From: Stenotrophomonas maltophilia
GTDB taxonomy: Bacteria; Pseudomonadota; Gammaproteobacteria; Xanthomonadales; Xanthomonadaceae
Length of the DNA stretch: 64,000 nt
Assembly (NCBI RefSeq): GCF_023518235.1
Contig: NZ_CP090423.1
Location: forward strand, 682,001 to 746,000
Direction: 5' to 3'
The position numbers were made by a program, and so were the translations under genes. Shown here in pieces: positions 45,839 through 53,890 of the stretch (position 1 is its first letter; the number at the start of each line of letters is the position of its first letter). The notes beneath the pieces are model-generated. The model was not told where the DNA came from, searched no databases, and saw nothing but the letters and a program-made list of their open reading frames with translations.

Positions 45839-46496
45839 TCTGCGGGTGCAGCGTCGACTGCGGGCTGCGGGCCAGGAGTTCGTGCTGGACGTGGCGTTGC
45901 AGTGCACGCAGCGGCAGGTGGTGCTGTGCGGCCCCTCTGGTGCCGGCAAGAGCCTGACCCTGAAGGCGGTGGCGGGATTGCTGCGGCCTGACCAGGGGCA
46001 TGTACACCTGCAGGGCCACGCCCTGTTCGATGCGGCCCGCGGTGTCGATCTGCCGCCGCAGCGCCGGCGGCTGGGCTATGTGTTCCAGGACTACGCGCTG
46101 TTCCCGCATCTGAGCGTGCGCCAGAACGTGGCGTTCGGGCTGCGCAAGGGCGTGTTGAATCCGCGCCCCGCGCAGCGGTTCGATGCCGCGGAGCAATGGT
46201 TGCAGGCGTTCCGCATCGACGGTGTGGGCGATCTGTTGCCCTCGCAGGTATCTGGCGGCCAGCGCCAGCGCACGGCCCTGGCTCGGGCGTTGGTGACGCA
46301 GCCACAGGCGCTGCTGCTGGATGAGCCGTTCGCTGCGCTGGACCATGACCTGCGCGACCACTTGCGCCAGGAACTGGCCGCCGTGCTGGACAAGACGGGC
46401 ATTCCGTTGCTGCTGATCAGCCACGACCCCCAGGACGTGGCGATGTTCGGCCAGCAGGTGGCGCGGGTGGTGGACGGTCGCATCGTCGGCGGCTGA
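45828..46496 (+). CDS. modC: Molybdate ABC transporter ATP-binding protein, short form
   Basis: 222 residues: Walker A GPSGAGKSLT near 35, ABC signature VSGGQRQRTALARALV near 137, Walker B ALLLDEPFAALD. Standard ModC has about 350 residues with C-terminal TOBE domains; here these are missing and the gene ends soon after the ATPase, before a SMAG-like repeat. So molybdate feedback via TOBE is lost. Confidence 0.87.
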   Translation: MWLDLRVQRRLRAAGQEFVLDVALQCTQRQVVLCGPSGAGKSLTLKAVAGLLRPDQGHVHLQGHALFDAARGVDLPPQRRRLGYVFQDYALFPHLSVRQNVAFGLRKGVLNPRPAQRFDAAEQWLQAFRIDGVGDLLPSQVSGGQRQRTALARALVTQPQALLLDEPFAALDHDLRDHLRQELAAVLDKTGIPLLLISHDPQDVAMFGQQVARVVDGRIVGG

Positions 46497-46507
46497 GCGG
46501 TGGGGGG

Positions 46508-46568
46508 GAGTGCCGGCCGCTGGCCGGCAACCGGGAAATCGTGGACAGCCGGCCAGCGGCCGGCTCTA
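46508..46568. repeat. SMAG-like pair after modC
   Basis: A plus copy with a degenerate head (GGAG instead of GTAG; 46508-46528) and an inverted copy that ends GCTCTAC (46546-46568). It lies between the convergent modC and diflavin reductase genes and probably terminates both. Confidence 0.75.
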
Positions 46569-46581
46569 CCCCATGGACACG

Positions 46582-48111
46582 TCAATACAGCTCGCAATGG
46601 ATGCGGCCTTCATTGCGCAGCTCATCCCACCGTCCTTCATCGCCGATGGCATCGATGGCGTCGCGTACCGCGCTTTCCAGATGGCGCTTGTTGCCGCACA
46701 GGTACAGATGCCCACCTCGGGCGAGCACGTCGCGCACCTCGCCAGCGCGCTGCTGCAGCACATGCTGCACATAGACCTTCTCGGCACCATCGCGCGAGAA
46801 CGCGGTATGCAGGCCGGCCAGCACACCGCCTGCCTGCCAGTCCTGCAGCTGCTCGCGGTACAGGAAGTCGTGCGCGCGATGCTTCTCGCCGAACACCAGA
46901 TGCACCTCGTGTTGGCCGGCATTGGCTTGCACTTCCTGTATCAGGCCCATCAGCGGTGCAATGCCGGTGCCGGTACCGACCAGCAACAACGGCGCTTCAT
47001 CCGTATCAGGAAGATGGAAGTCGGGATTGGAACGGCAGTACACGCGGGCATGCGTGCCGCCATGCAGCAGGCTGCCGGTGGCGGTGCCGCAGCGTTCGCG
47101 ACCGCGCAGGGTGTAGCGCACTTCGCGCACGCACAGGCTGAGCTGGCCGTCGCGCGGGTGCGAGGCGATCGAATAGGCACGTGGCAGGCACGGCGACAGC
47201 AGCTCGCGCAGGCGTGCCAGCGGCAGGCTGTCCGGGGTGGCGTGGTCGTGCAGCACATCCAGCAGGTCCAGGCCGTGCAGGTAGGCCTCCAGCTCGCGCT
47301 TCTGGCTGACCTTCAACAGGCCCTTCAGCTCCTCGCTGCCACCGAGCTTGGCTACTTCGCGCAGCACACCCTTGCCCAGCAGGCGCAGTTCGCGGTCGTG
47401 CAGCGTGGCCACGGCGCCGGCATCACCGTACCAGTCCGCCAGCCCCTGCAGCAGCGCAGGGTCGTTCTCCGGCACCACATGCAGGGTGTCACCTGCGCGG
47501 TAGGCGATGCCGCTGCCGGCGATATCCAGTTGCAGATGCCAGGCGGCAGGGTCACTGCTGTTCAAACGGCGGCGTTCAAGCACGCGCGCGGCAAAGGCGT
47601 TGTCTTCAGCATAGGCGGTGACCTGCAGGCGCAGGTCACGACCAGCGCCCAGGTCGCCCTGCAGCACCTGGCCCAGCACCGGCTGCCATTGCTGGAAGAA
47701 CTGCTCGTAGCCGCGGTCGGCGTCCACGCGGTGCAGCAGTGGTTGCGCCTGGCGCTCACTCAGTGCGTTGTCCAGCGCCTTGGTGAAGCCGCAGAAGCGG
47801 GGGTAGCCGGTGTCACCCAGACCGAACACGGCGTAGCGCAGCCCGTTCAGGGTCGGCGTCTGCCGCAGGGCTTCGAAGAACTGTTCGCCATTGGCCGGCG
47901 GTTCGCCGTCACCGAACGAACTGGAGATCGCCAGCAGTACATCGCCCTGGCCGAGGCTGGCCACATCGATGTCGTTGAACGCAAGCACCTGCGGCTGATG
48001 GGGTTGCAGGCCCGCGCCGAGGCGCTGGGCCAGGGCGCGGGCATTGCCCGACTCGGAGGCGAAGCCCACCAGCAGGCGGCTGATGGGCGAGTGTGCTGGC
48101 AGGGCGTTCAC
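46582..48111 (-). CDS. Diflavin (sulfite reductase flavoprotein / CPR-like) reductase
   Basis: 509 residues: flavodoxin domain (about 12-150: FASESGNARALAQ, SSFGDGEPPANG, FGLGDTGYPRFCG), then FAD/NADPH domain with RAYSIAS near 322, GTGTGIAPLMGL near 397 and C-terminal CGNKRHLESAV. Electrons flow NADPH to FAD to FMN. GTG start at 48111 overlaps the PAS gene stop (GTGA). CysJ and P450 reductase have the same fold, but the neighbour is a PAS protein rather than CysI, so the partner electron acceptor is not known. Confidence 0.85.
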   Translation of the reverse strand: MNALPAHSPISRLLVGFASESGNARALAQRLGAGLQPHQPQVLAFNDIDVASLGQGDVLLAISSSFGDGEPPANGEQFFEALRQTPTLNGLRYAVFGLGDTGYPRFCGFTKALDNALSERQAQPLLHRVDADRGYEQFFQQWQPVLGQVLQGDLGAGRDLRLQVTAYAEDNAFAARVLERRRLNSSDPAAWHLQLDIAGSGIAYRAGDTLHVVPENDPALLQGLADWYGDAGAVATLHDRELRLLGKGVLREVAKLGGSEELKGLLKVSQKRELEAYLHGLDLLDVLHDHATPDSLPLARLRELLSPCLPRAYSIASHPRDGQLSLCVREVRYTLRGRERCGTATGSLLHGGTHARVYCRSNPDFHLPDTDEAPLLLVGTGTGIAPLMGLIQEVQANAGQHEVHLVFGEKHRAHDFLYREQLQDWQAGGVLAGLHTAFSRDGAEKVYVQHVLQQRAGEVRDVLARGGHLYLCGNKRHLESAVRDAIDAIGDEGRWDELRNEGRIHCELY

Positions 48112-48536
48112 GCTGCCTCGTAGAAGTCGTCGAACTTGTCCTTGCTGAACTCGACCAGGTCGTAGTTCTGCATCAGGTCGTTCACTACACGGCGGATGCT
48201 GATGTAGGAGGCGATGTTGCCCTCGGTGTCGAACAGCGGCTGCACGGTGGTATCGACCACGTAGAGCACGCCGCCCTTGCCGAGGTTGGGGACGATGCCG
48301 GTCCAGATCTTGCCGGCCTTGATGGTGTCCCACATGTCCTTGTAGACCGCCTTGGGCACATCCGGGTGGCGCACGATGCTGTGCGGCTGGCCGATCAGCT
48401 CCTCGCGGGCGAAGCCGGTGAGCGTGCAGAACAGGTCGTTGGCATAGGTGATGTTGCCTTGCAGGTCGGTGATGGAGATCACCATGACGTTCTGCAGGGC
48501 ATTCAGCAGCTGGGCGTTGTCGGGGGTGTAGCTCAT
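48108..48536 (-). CDS. Single-domain PAS (Aer-like) protein
   Basis: 142 residues: one PAS domain (about 15-110) with NDLFCTLTGFAREELIGQPHSIVRHPDVPKAVYKDMW and the following KAGKIWTGIVPN, as in the FAD-binding PAS of Aer and Dos-type sensors. No output domain. Overlaps the diflavin reductase by 4 bases, suggesting a redox sensing or electron-accepting pair. Preceded by an FNR-like site. ATG 48536 is the first that leaves an intact PAS domain. Confidence 0.82.
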   Translation of the reverse strand: MSYTPDNAQLLNALQNVMVISITDLQGNITYANDLFCTLTGFAREELIGQPHSIVRHPDVPKAVYKDMWDTIKAGKIWTGIVPNLGKGGVLYVVDTTVQPLFDTEGNIASYISIRRVVNDLMQNYDLVEFSKDKFDDFYEAA

Positions 48537-48592
48537 CGCAGGGTCCTTGTGGAGGCCGGAAACGCCGGCGTGTTCGGGTCCTGCATAGAGAT

Positions 48593-48612
48593 ACGCCCGC
48601 ACGGCGGCGGGC
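48593..48612. other. GC-rich hairpin in PAS operon leader
   Basis: CGCCCGC/GGCGGGCG arms flank a short loop and are followed on the plus strand by TTTTG. It may be a leader hairpin for the minus-strand mRNA or a weak terminator. Confidence 0.4.
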
Positions 48613-48615
48613 GTT

Positions 48616-48629
48616 TTGATATTGGTCAA
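48616..48629. promoter_or_regulatory. FNR/ANR-type box upstream of PAS-diflavin operon
   Basis: TTGATATTGGTCAA differs from TTGAT-N4-ATCAA at one base. It lies 80 bases upstream of the PAS start codon, at a distance suitable for class II activation with a -10-like TATCTC on the minus strand near 48590. An FNR-type regulator is encoded at 43609. Confidence 0.6.
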
Positions 48630-48679
48630 GCGGGTGGCGCGATGGGCTGCGACGCGGTGTCGCAGCGCAGATTCGATCT

Positions 48680-48739
48680 GTAGAGCCGAGCCCATGCTCG
48701 GCTGCGGTTCGCGCAAGCCGAGCATGGGCTCGGCGCTAC
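48680..48739. repeat. GTAG inverted pair, CGAGCCCATGCTCGG subfamily
   Basis: GTAGAGCCGAGCCCATGCTC (48680 onward) pairs with an inverted copy ending GGCTCGGCGCTAC (to 48739). The long hairpin lies between azlD and the PAS gene promoter region. Confidence 0.75.
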
Positions 48740-48755
48740 AGGTGGGGTGAGCGTT

Positions 48756-49070
48756 TCAGCCCATCAGGTAGCGCAGCACACCCGCCGAGACCACGCCGAT
48801 CAGCACGGTCGGCAGCATCGACAGGCGGGTGGCGGCCAGCAGGGTGATCGCCAGCGCGGCCAGGTCGGCCGGCTTGTCGGCGACGAAGTCCGGGGCGATC
48901 ACCGAGATCAGCACGCAGCCTGGCGCGGCTTCCATCACGGTGACCGCGCGCTTGCTCAGCGTGCGGTTGCGCAGCGCGAGGAAGCCGACGATGCGGGTGA
49001 GGTAGGTGGCGGCGGCCATCAGTACGATGGTCAGCACCGAGGTCCAGTGGATCAGTCCGTTGAAGATCAT
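48756..49070 (-). CDS. azlD: Branched-chain amino acid exporter small subunit, AzlD
   Basis: 104 residues, four hydrophobic segments; TYLTRIVGFLALRNR near 25 and LSMLPTVLIG match AzlD/YgaH. With AzlC it forms a branched-chain amino acid (or methionine) exporter. ATG 49070 overlaps the azlC stop by 4 bases. Confidence 0.85.
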   Translation of the reverse strand: MIFNGLIHWTSVLTIVLMAAATYLTRIVGFLALRNRTLSKRAVTVMEAAPGCVLISVIAPDFVADKPADLAALAITLLAATRLSMLPTVLIGVVSAGVLRYLMG

Positions 49071-49801
49071 GCCGCGTCCTCCGCCAGCAGCCAGGCAGCG
49101 GCCAGGCCGGCCAGTGCACCGCTGGCCACGTACCACGCGCCCGGGATCAGCAGGTAGGTGGCAGCGGCCACCACCAGGCTCACCAGCCACGGCCGCGCCG
49201 CTTTCATGCCTTGCCACATGCCGCGCAGCAGCACCAGGAACACGGCGGGGAAGGCCATGTCGAAGCCATAGGCGTGGATATCGCCCAGCATCGGGCCGAT
49301 GATCGCGCCCAGCGCGGTGCAGGCCACCCACACCGTGTACAGGCCGGCCGAGACGCCCAGGTAGTAGGCCAGGCTGAAACCCAGGGCGCGGCGGCGTGCG
49401 TCGGCCACGCCCAGCGCCCAGCTCTCGTCGCACATGAAGAACAATGCCGGCAGCACGCGGCGGCGCGGCAGGTGCTGCAGCAACGGGGCCAGGCTGGCCC
49501 CCATCAACAGATGGCGGCTGTTGACCAGCGCGGTGATCGCCACGATCAGCGCGATGTGCGGCGGCGAGGTCCAAAGTTCAACGGCGGCGAATTCCGAGCC
49601 GCCGGCGAAGTTGAGGCCGGTCATCAGCGGCACTTCCAGTGCGCTCAGGCCTTTCTGGGCGGCCTGGGCGCCGAGCACGAGGGCGAAGGGAATGAAGCCG
49701 ATCATCACCGGCACGGCGGCGCGCAGGCCGCGCAGGAATTCGGCGCGCGGGGCGGTATCGCAGGCGGCATCCGGCAGGGGGAGGGTGGTACGGGCGTCCA
49801 T
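49067..49801 (-). CDS. azlC: Branched-chain amino acid exporter large subunit, AzlC
   Basis: 244 residues, about seven to eight membrane helices; VPVMIGFIPFALVLGAQA near 30, NFAGGSEFAAVELW near 65 and HLLMGASLAPLL. AzlC/YgaZ family. Divergent from an Lrp/AsnC regulator which probably controls it, as AzlB and YgaZ-type systems are Lrp-linked. Confidence 0.88.
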   Translation of the reverse strand: MDARTTLPLPDAACDTAPRAEFLRGLRAAVPVMIGFIPFALVLGAQAAQKGLSALEVPLMTGLNFAGGSEFAAVELWTSPPHIALIVAITALVNSRHLLMGASLAPLLQHLPRRRVLPALFFMCDESWALGVADARRRALGFSLAYYLGVSAGLYTVWVACTALGAIIGPMLGDIHAYGFDMAFPAVFLVLLRGMWQGMKAARPWLVSLVVAAATYLLIPGAWYVASGALAGLAAAWLLAEDAA

Positions 49802-49926
49802 GAAGCAGCAACGAAGTGGGGATGGCCCATGCTAGCGGTCCGTTCGCGAAATCGGGTTGCGTTGCTGCCATTACTTTGAGGAATATTGGCATTCCATGCG
49901 GCCCATCCGGCCATGAGTGAAATGCC

Positions 49927-50391
49927 ATGCACTACCAGCTCGACAATCTGGATCGCCGCATCCTCGATGCCCTGCAGCGCGACGGCCGCTTGCAGAACCT
50001 GGAACTGGCCCGCCAGGTGGGGCTTTCGCCCTCGGCCTGCCTTCGCCGGGTGCGGCTGCTGGAGGAGGGCGGTTATATCGACCGTTATGTGGCGTTGTTG
50101 AACGAGGCCAAGGTGGGCCGTGGCTTCACCGTGTTCGTGCGGGTGTGGTTGCGCGGGCAGGACGAGGACACCACCAACCACTTCATCAACAGCATCAAGT
50201 CTTTCCCGGAAGTGCTTGAATGTCATCTAATGGCTGGTGACTGCGACTTCCTGTTGCGGGTGGCGGTGGCCGACCTCGACGCCTACCGCCAGTTCCAGAT
50301 GCAGCACCTGAACCGGATCGCCGGGGTGCAGAACACCAAGACCGAGATCCCGATGCAGCGGATCAAGCAGACCACCCAGCTGCCGCTCTGA
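49927..50391 (+). CDS. Lrp/AsnC-family regulator
   Basis: 154 residues: HTH LDRRILDALQRDGRLQNLELARQVGLSPSACLRRVRLLEE and RAM ligand domain HLMAGDCDFLLRVAVADLDAYRQF. It probably senses a branched-chain amino acid or methionine. Divergent from azlCD and the likely regulator of it. Similar to BkdR/Lrp-type. Confidence 0.88.
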   Translation: MHYQLDNLDRRILDALQRDGRLQNLELARQVGLSPSACLRRVRLLEEGGYIDRYVALLNEAKVGRGFTVFVRVWLRGQDEDTTNHFINSIKSFPEVLECHLMAGDCDFLLRVAVADLDAYRQFQMQHLNRIAGVQNTKTEIPMQRIKQTTQLPL

Positions 50392-50426
50392 GCGGGCGCC
50401 TGACCGGGGTGCACCCGGCCCCCGCG

Positions 50427-50449
50427 GTAGTGCCGGCCGCTGGCCGGCA
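50427..50449 (+). repeat. SMAG repeat
   Basis: A single plus-orientation GTAG element after the Lrp gene, start of the repeat-rich 330-bp block up to 50720. Confidence 0.85.
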
Positions 50450-50494
50450 ACCTCAGGAGCAACAGCCGAAGCAACAGCGTGCATTCCGTGGGAT

Positions 50495-50596
50495 GGCGGG
50501 GTGGGTCCGGTTGCAGGGGACGCCGTAAACCCGTCCATGGGGGCTTGGCCGCGGCATCCATGCCGCGGACACCCCTGCAACCGGACCCACCCCGCC
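50495..50596. repeat. Long nested inverted repeat with 25-bp perfect arms
   Basis: The arm at 50495-50519 (begins GGCGGGGTGGGTCCGGTTGC) is the perfect reverse complement of 50572-50596. Between them sits a smaller hairpin, CCGCGGCATCCATGCCGCGG (50549-50568), and GTAAACCCGTCCATGGGGGC. It does not start with GTAG and is unlike SMAG. It could fold into a strong cruciform-like structure. No gene inside. Confidence 0.75.
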
Positions 50597-50646
50597 TTCG
50601 ACAGATTTCCACGATCTGCCGGAACGGCATGATCTGCGTTTGGTGG

Positions 50647-50666
50647 GTGTCGACCGTGGTCGACAC
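50647..50666. repeat. GTGTCGACC palindrome
   Basis: GTGTCGACCGTGGTCGACAC is a near-perfect 20-bp palindrome, related to the 12403-12422 stem (GTGTCCACCTTGGTGGACAC). Confidence 0.7.
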
Positions 50667-50680
50667 GTTTGGGGCGGCAC

Positions 50681-50719
50681 GGGGTCGGATCCCGATGCTG
50701 CGCAACAGGCTCTGACCCC
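50681..50719. repeat. Inverted copy of the GGGGTC/GACCCC hairpin repeat
   Basis: Starts GGGGTCGGATCCC and ends GGCTCTGACCCC, an inverted relative of 2794-2833. Confidence 0.55.
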
Positions 50720-50880
50720 AGGAGCAGATGATCATGTCTGTTCGATTCCTTGATTCCTGATGCGTGACTGGCTTTACGGAGCCTGCCCCGACGCCAGGCC
50801 GCCGGCGGCAGTCATCGCAATGACATGTGCCCCCGGTACGGTGTGTCCCGCTTGCAGCTGCTGTCGCTGCCGAGGGTCAT

Positions 50881-51564
50881 GTGTTCTACGTCAGGGGGCT
50901 GAATGGACACCGTGCGATCAGAACGTGGAGGCTGGCCATCGCCGGATGGCTGCTGCTGGCCTCTGCCGCTGCGGTCGCGCAGGACGCGGTTCACGCCTAC
51001 GACATGCCCGCGCAGCCGCTGGAACAGGCCATCGAGCGCTTCAGCGTCATCAGCGGGTGGTCGGTGATGTACCCGGGCGATCTTGCCGCAGGCCGCAGCA
51101 GCCATGCGTTGCGCGCCAGCCTGGCGCCGCTGCCCGCGCTGCTGGCCCTGCTGCAGGATTCGGGCATCGAGGCCGAGGTGATCGGTGAGCAGCGCGTGGT
51201 GCTGCGACGGGGTTCGCAGCCGATGGCCGACGCAGTTTTCGACGGCGGGCTTGGCGAGGCCGAGCGCCGGCGCCGTTACGGCGGCCTGCAGCAGCGCCTG
51301 CGTGAAGCGTTCTGTGATGACCCCGGGATCTCCCCTGGCCCCTACGCCGCGACGCTGCGCTTCGGTGTCGACAGCAAAGGCCGGGTGCAGGCGCCCGAAC
51401 TGGTGTCCGGCAGTGGCAGTGCCCGCCGTGACGCGCGGCTGCTGCAGGCGCTGCAGGGCCTGGTGGTGGCGGCCGATGCCGCCGCGCTGCCGCAGCCGGT
51501 GACGCTGCAGATCCGTCCTTCCGGCACCGACCACGACTGTGGCCGGCGCTTGCCCCTTCCATGA
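50881..51564 (+). CDS. STN-domain transducer with TonB-like C-terminus (VreA-like)
   Basis: 227 residues. N-terminal anchor/signal WRLAIAGWLLLASAAAVAQ (about 17-35), an STN domain (YDMPAQPLEQAIERFSVISGWSVMY, about 38-105) as in TonB-dependent transducers and secretins, and a C-terminal TonB_C-like region (ATLRFGVDSKGRVQAPELVSGSGSARRDARLL, about 150-227). No beta-barrel. It precedes an ECF sigma factor and a FecR-type anti-sigma, the order of VreA-VreI-VreR in Pseudomonas PUMA3, which has the same kind of barrel-less receptor. GTG 50881 is preceded by GAGGG. Confidence 0.78.
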   Translation: MFYVRGLNGHRAIRTWRLAIAGWLLLASAAAVAQDAVHAYDMPAQPLEQAIERFSVISGWSVMYPGDLAAGRSSHALRASLAPLPALLALLQDSGIEAEVIGEQRVVLRRGSQPMADAVFDGGLGEAERRRRYGGLQQRLREAFCDDPGISPGPYAATLRFGVDSKGRVQAPELVSGSGSARRDARLLQALQGLVVAADAAALPQPVTLQIRPSGTDHDCGRRLPLP

Positions 51565-51580
51565 TTTCAAGGATTCGAAC

Positions 51581-52111
51581 ATGAGCAACGGTACGGCTGG
51601 GGCAGTTGACCTGATGGATCACCTTCTGGGGGCCTACGACGAGCTGAAGCGCCGGCTGGTGCGCAAGCTGGGTTCGGAGGAGCTGGCCGGCGACGCGCTG
51701 CAGGACACCTGGCTGCGCCTGAGCGCGCGCCGTGATCGTCTGGACGCGGTACAGAACCCGGCGGCGTACCTGCTGCGCATGGCGATGAACACCGTGATCG
51801 ACCGCCAGCGCGCCGACCACCGCCTGCTGAGCCTGGAAGAGGTGGATACGCTGATGGACATGGCCGACCCGGCGCCGGGCCCGGCGCAGGCGGCCGAGCT
51901 GGACTTCGCGCTGGAGGACATGGTCGGCCTGCTGCAGCGCATGCCCGAGCGCCGCCGCCGCATCCTGCTGGCGATCCGCGTCGATGGCCTGCAGCAGCGC
52001 GATGTGGCCGACCACCTGGGCGTGTCGCTGCGGCTGGTGCAGCGCGAGCTGAAGGCGGCCCAGGATTACCTGGCCGAGCGCAATGGGCAGGGGCGCCAGG
52101 TGCGGTTCTGA
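51581..52111 (+). CDS. ECF sigma factor, FecI/VreI-type
   Basis: 176 residues: region 2 (LLGAYDELKRRLVRKLGSEELAGDALQDTWLRL), region 4 (MPERRRRILLAIRVDGLQQRDVADHLGVSLRLVQREL). It starts 17 bases after the STN gene. Group FecI-like iron/cell-surface-signalling sigma. No TonB receptor gene is associated, so its stimulus comes through the STN/TonB-like protein or another receptor. Confidence 0.9.
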   Translation: MSNGTAGAVDLMDHLLGAYDELKRRLVRKLGSEELAGDALQDTWLRLSARRDRLDAVQNPAAYLLRMAMNTVIDRQRADHRLLSLEEVDTLMDMADPAPGPAQAAELDFALEDMVGLLQRMPERRRRILLAIRVDGLQQRDVADHLGVSLRLVQRELKAAQDYLAERNGQGRQVRF

Positions 52112-52180
52112 GCGACGGCAACCGTCTACACTTTGACGCCGAGCAGAACCCCGCAGCGTGCGGGTCCGGCATGAGCCCCC

Positions 52181-53161
52181 ATGGACGCTGACGATCGCCC
52201 GCAACGCCCGCTGGATGCCGTCGAGCGTCAGGCCCACGCGTGGGTGGTGCGGTTGACCTCGGGTGAAGCGACCGCTGCCGATGGACGCAGGTTCCGCGCG
52301 TGGTGCGAGGCCGACCCGCGTCATCGCGAGGCGTTCGGCCGCGCGCGCCGCCAATGGGATCAGGTGCGACTGGCCGGGGAGCAGCTGCCGGCGGCCGCGC
52401 GCCAGCCGGTGGCTCCCACCCAGGTGCAGCGTTGGAGCCGCCGCGCGTTCCTCGGTGCGGCCATCGCCGCACCGGCCAGTCTGGTGGTGGCGGCGGCGAT
52501 CCGCCCACCGTTGGGACTGTGGCCGTCGGTGACGGCGATGACCGCCGATTTCCACACCGGCACCGGTGAACGGCTGCAGTTCGCGCCCTCGCCGAAGCTG
52601 AAGATCGACCTGGATACGCAGAGCAGCCTGCGCCGTCGCGCTGACGCACAAGGTGAAGGCTTCGAACTGGTGCAGGGACAGGCCGCGATTGAAACCCGGG
52701 CTGGCCTGCACCTGGCCTTGTTCGCCGGGCCGGGGTGCGTGATCGTCGATGACGGCCCGGTGCGGCTGGACGTGCGCAACACCAACGCCCAGGTGCGGGT
52801 GACCTGCCTGCGGGGTACGGTCCGCATCGAACACCCGCAGGGCCGCCTGCAACTGCAGGCCGGTCAGCAGACCCGGTATGACGAGCGCCTCAGCGGGGTT
52901 GTGGCTGAAGCGGTGGCGTCCGAAGCCAGTGCCTGGACCGAAGGCATGCTGGTGTTCCGCCGCGCACCGCTGCGCGAGGTGGTCGACGAGATCAACCGCT
53001 ATCGCCGTGGCAAGGTGCTGCTGGGCGGGACGGCACTGGCGCGTGCCCGGGTCAGCGGCCGCTTCCGCATTGATGATCCGGATGCGGCGCTGGAGCAGCT
53101 GCGGCTGACGATGTCGCTGGATCTGCGTCGCTTTCCGGGTGGCATTGCCGTCCTTGGTTAG
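52181..53161 (+). CDS. FecR-type anti-sigma factor
   Basis: 326 residues: N-terminal DUF4880-like sigma-binding part (1-60: AHAWVVRLTSGEATAADGRRFRAW), a twin-arginine-like motif RRAFLG (87-92) just before a single membrane segment (92-108), FecR domain (about 125-220) and a C-terminal STN-contacting domain. FecR proteins with an RR motif are known to use Tat. Divergence none: it is cotranscribed after the sigma gene. Would control the ECF factor upstream. Confidence 0.88.
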   Translation: MDADDRPQRPLDAVERQAHAWVVRLTSGEATAADGRRFRAWCEADPRHREAFGRARRQWDQVRLAGEQLPAAARQPVAPTQVQRWSRRAFLGAAIAAPASLVVAAAIRPPLGLWPSVTAMTADFHTGTGERLQFAPSPKLKIDLDTQSSLRRRADAQGEGFELVQGQAAIETRAGLHLALFAGPGCVIVDDGPVRLDVRNTNAQVRVTCLRGTVRIEHPQGRLQLQAGQQTRYDERLSGVVAEAVASEASAWTEGMLVFRRAPLREVVDEINRYRRGKVLLGGTALARARVSGRFRIDDPDAALEQLRLTMSLDLRRFPGGIAVLG

Positions 53162-53218
53162 GTGAAGACGCTGGCCGTGCGCGCCGCGGACGGTTGTTGC
53201 AAGCAAGGGAGGCCAAGG

Positions 53219-53770
53219 ATGCGCAACGAGACCATCGGTGTGCTGGATCTGCGCCGCAATCTGTCGGCGTTGCTGGAAACCACGCAACGACGGCCATTGA
53301 TGGTGCATCGCTACGGCTCGCCATGGGTGTGCGTGGTGTCCGACGCGCTGTGGCAGCAACAGGCGGTACTGCTGGACTTCGATCCCCAGTCGCATCCGTT
53401 GGGGATGCTGCTGCGCCTTCAGCAACAGGCCTTGCCGCTGGCTGAAGGCGGTGTGCTGCCGCCCGCAGCGCTTGCCCGCGCACTGCTGCTGGCAGGCATG
53501 CACGGCGTCGACACACTGGCGCAGCTGCACGAGCAGGTGCTGCACCATCGGCTGTGGCATTGGTTCGTGGCCGGCTCCCGTGGCGTGATGGACCGATGGC
53601 AGCTGCCAGCGCTGCGCGTTGCGATGGCGGCGTGCTGCGACGACGCAGGCATGACCGATGCGCTGGCCGCGTTCGCCGCCCGCAGTGATGTGGCGATGCT
53701 GGCGCGCCGCTGCGGTGGCGATGCGCCACGGCTGGAGCGCGAAGCCTGCAGGCGGATGACGTTGCGGTGA
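53219..53770 (+). CDS. Phd/YefM-like N-terminus joined to DUF772-like region, paralogue 1
   Basis: 183 residues. Residues 7-50 (GVLDLRRNLSALLETTQRRP, then LMVHRYGSPWVCVVSDALW) look like a Phd/YefM antitoxin N-terminus (short helix, strand, hairpin). Residues about 95-140 (ALARALLLAGMHGVDTLAQL, then HEQVLHHRLWHWFVAG) resemble the DUF772 N-terminal region of IS4/IS5 transposases. No catalytic DDE residues. Related to the next gene. A GGGAGG ribosome site supports ATG 53219. Function unknown. Confidence 0.6.
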   Translation: MRNETIGVLDLRRNLSALLETTQRRPLMVHRYGSPWVCVVSDALWQQQAVLLDFDPQSHPLGMLLRLQQQALPLAEGGVLPPAALARALLLAGMHGVDTLAQLHEQVLHHRLWHWFVAGSRGVMDRWQLPALRVAMAACCDDAGMTDALAAFAARSDVAMLARRCGGDAPRLEREACRRMTLR

Positions 53771-53890
53771 CAGTACCGATGAATCGCCACCCAACGCACA
53801 CCGCTGCGATTGCGCTGTCGCTTCACCTGCCTTGCTGACGTCTTCTCCAGAGTACGGCGCATCCCGCGTCGCGGAGCACAGGCGACGCCG

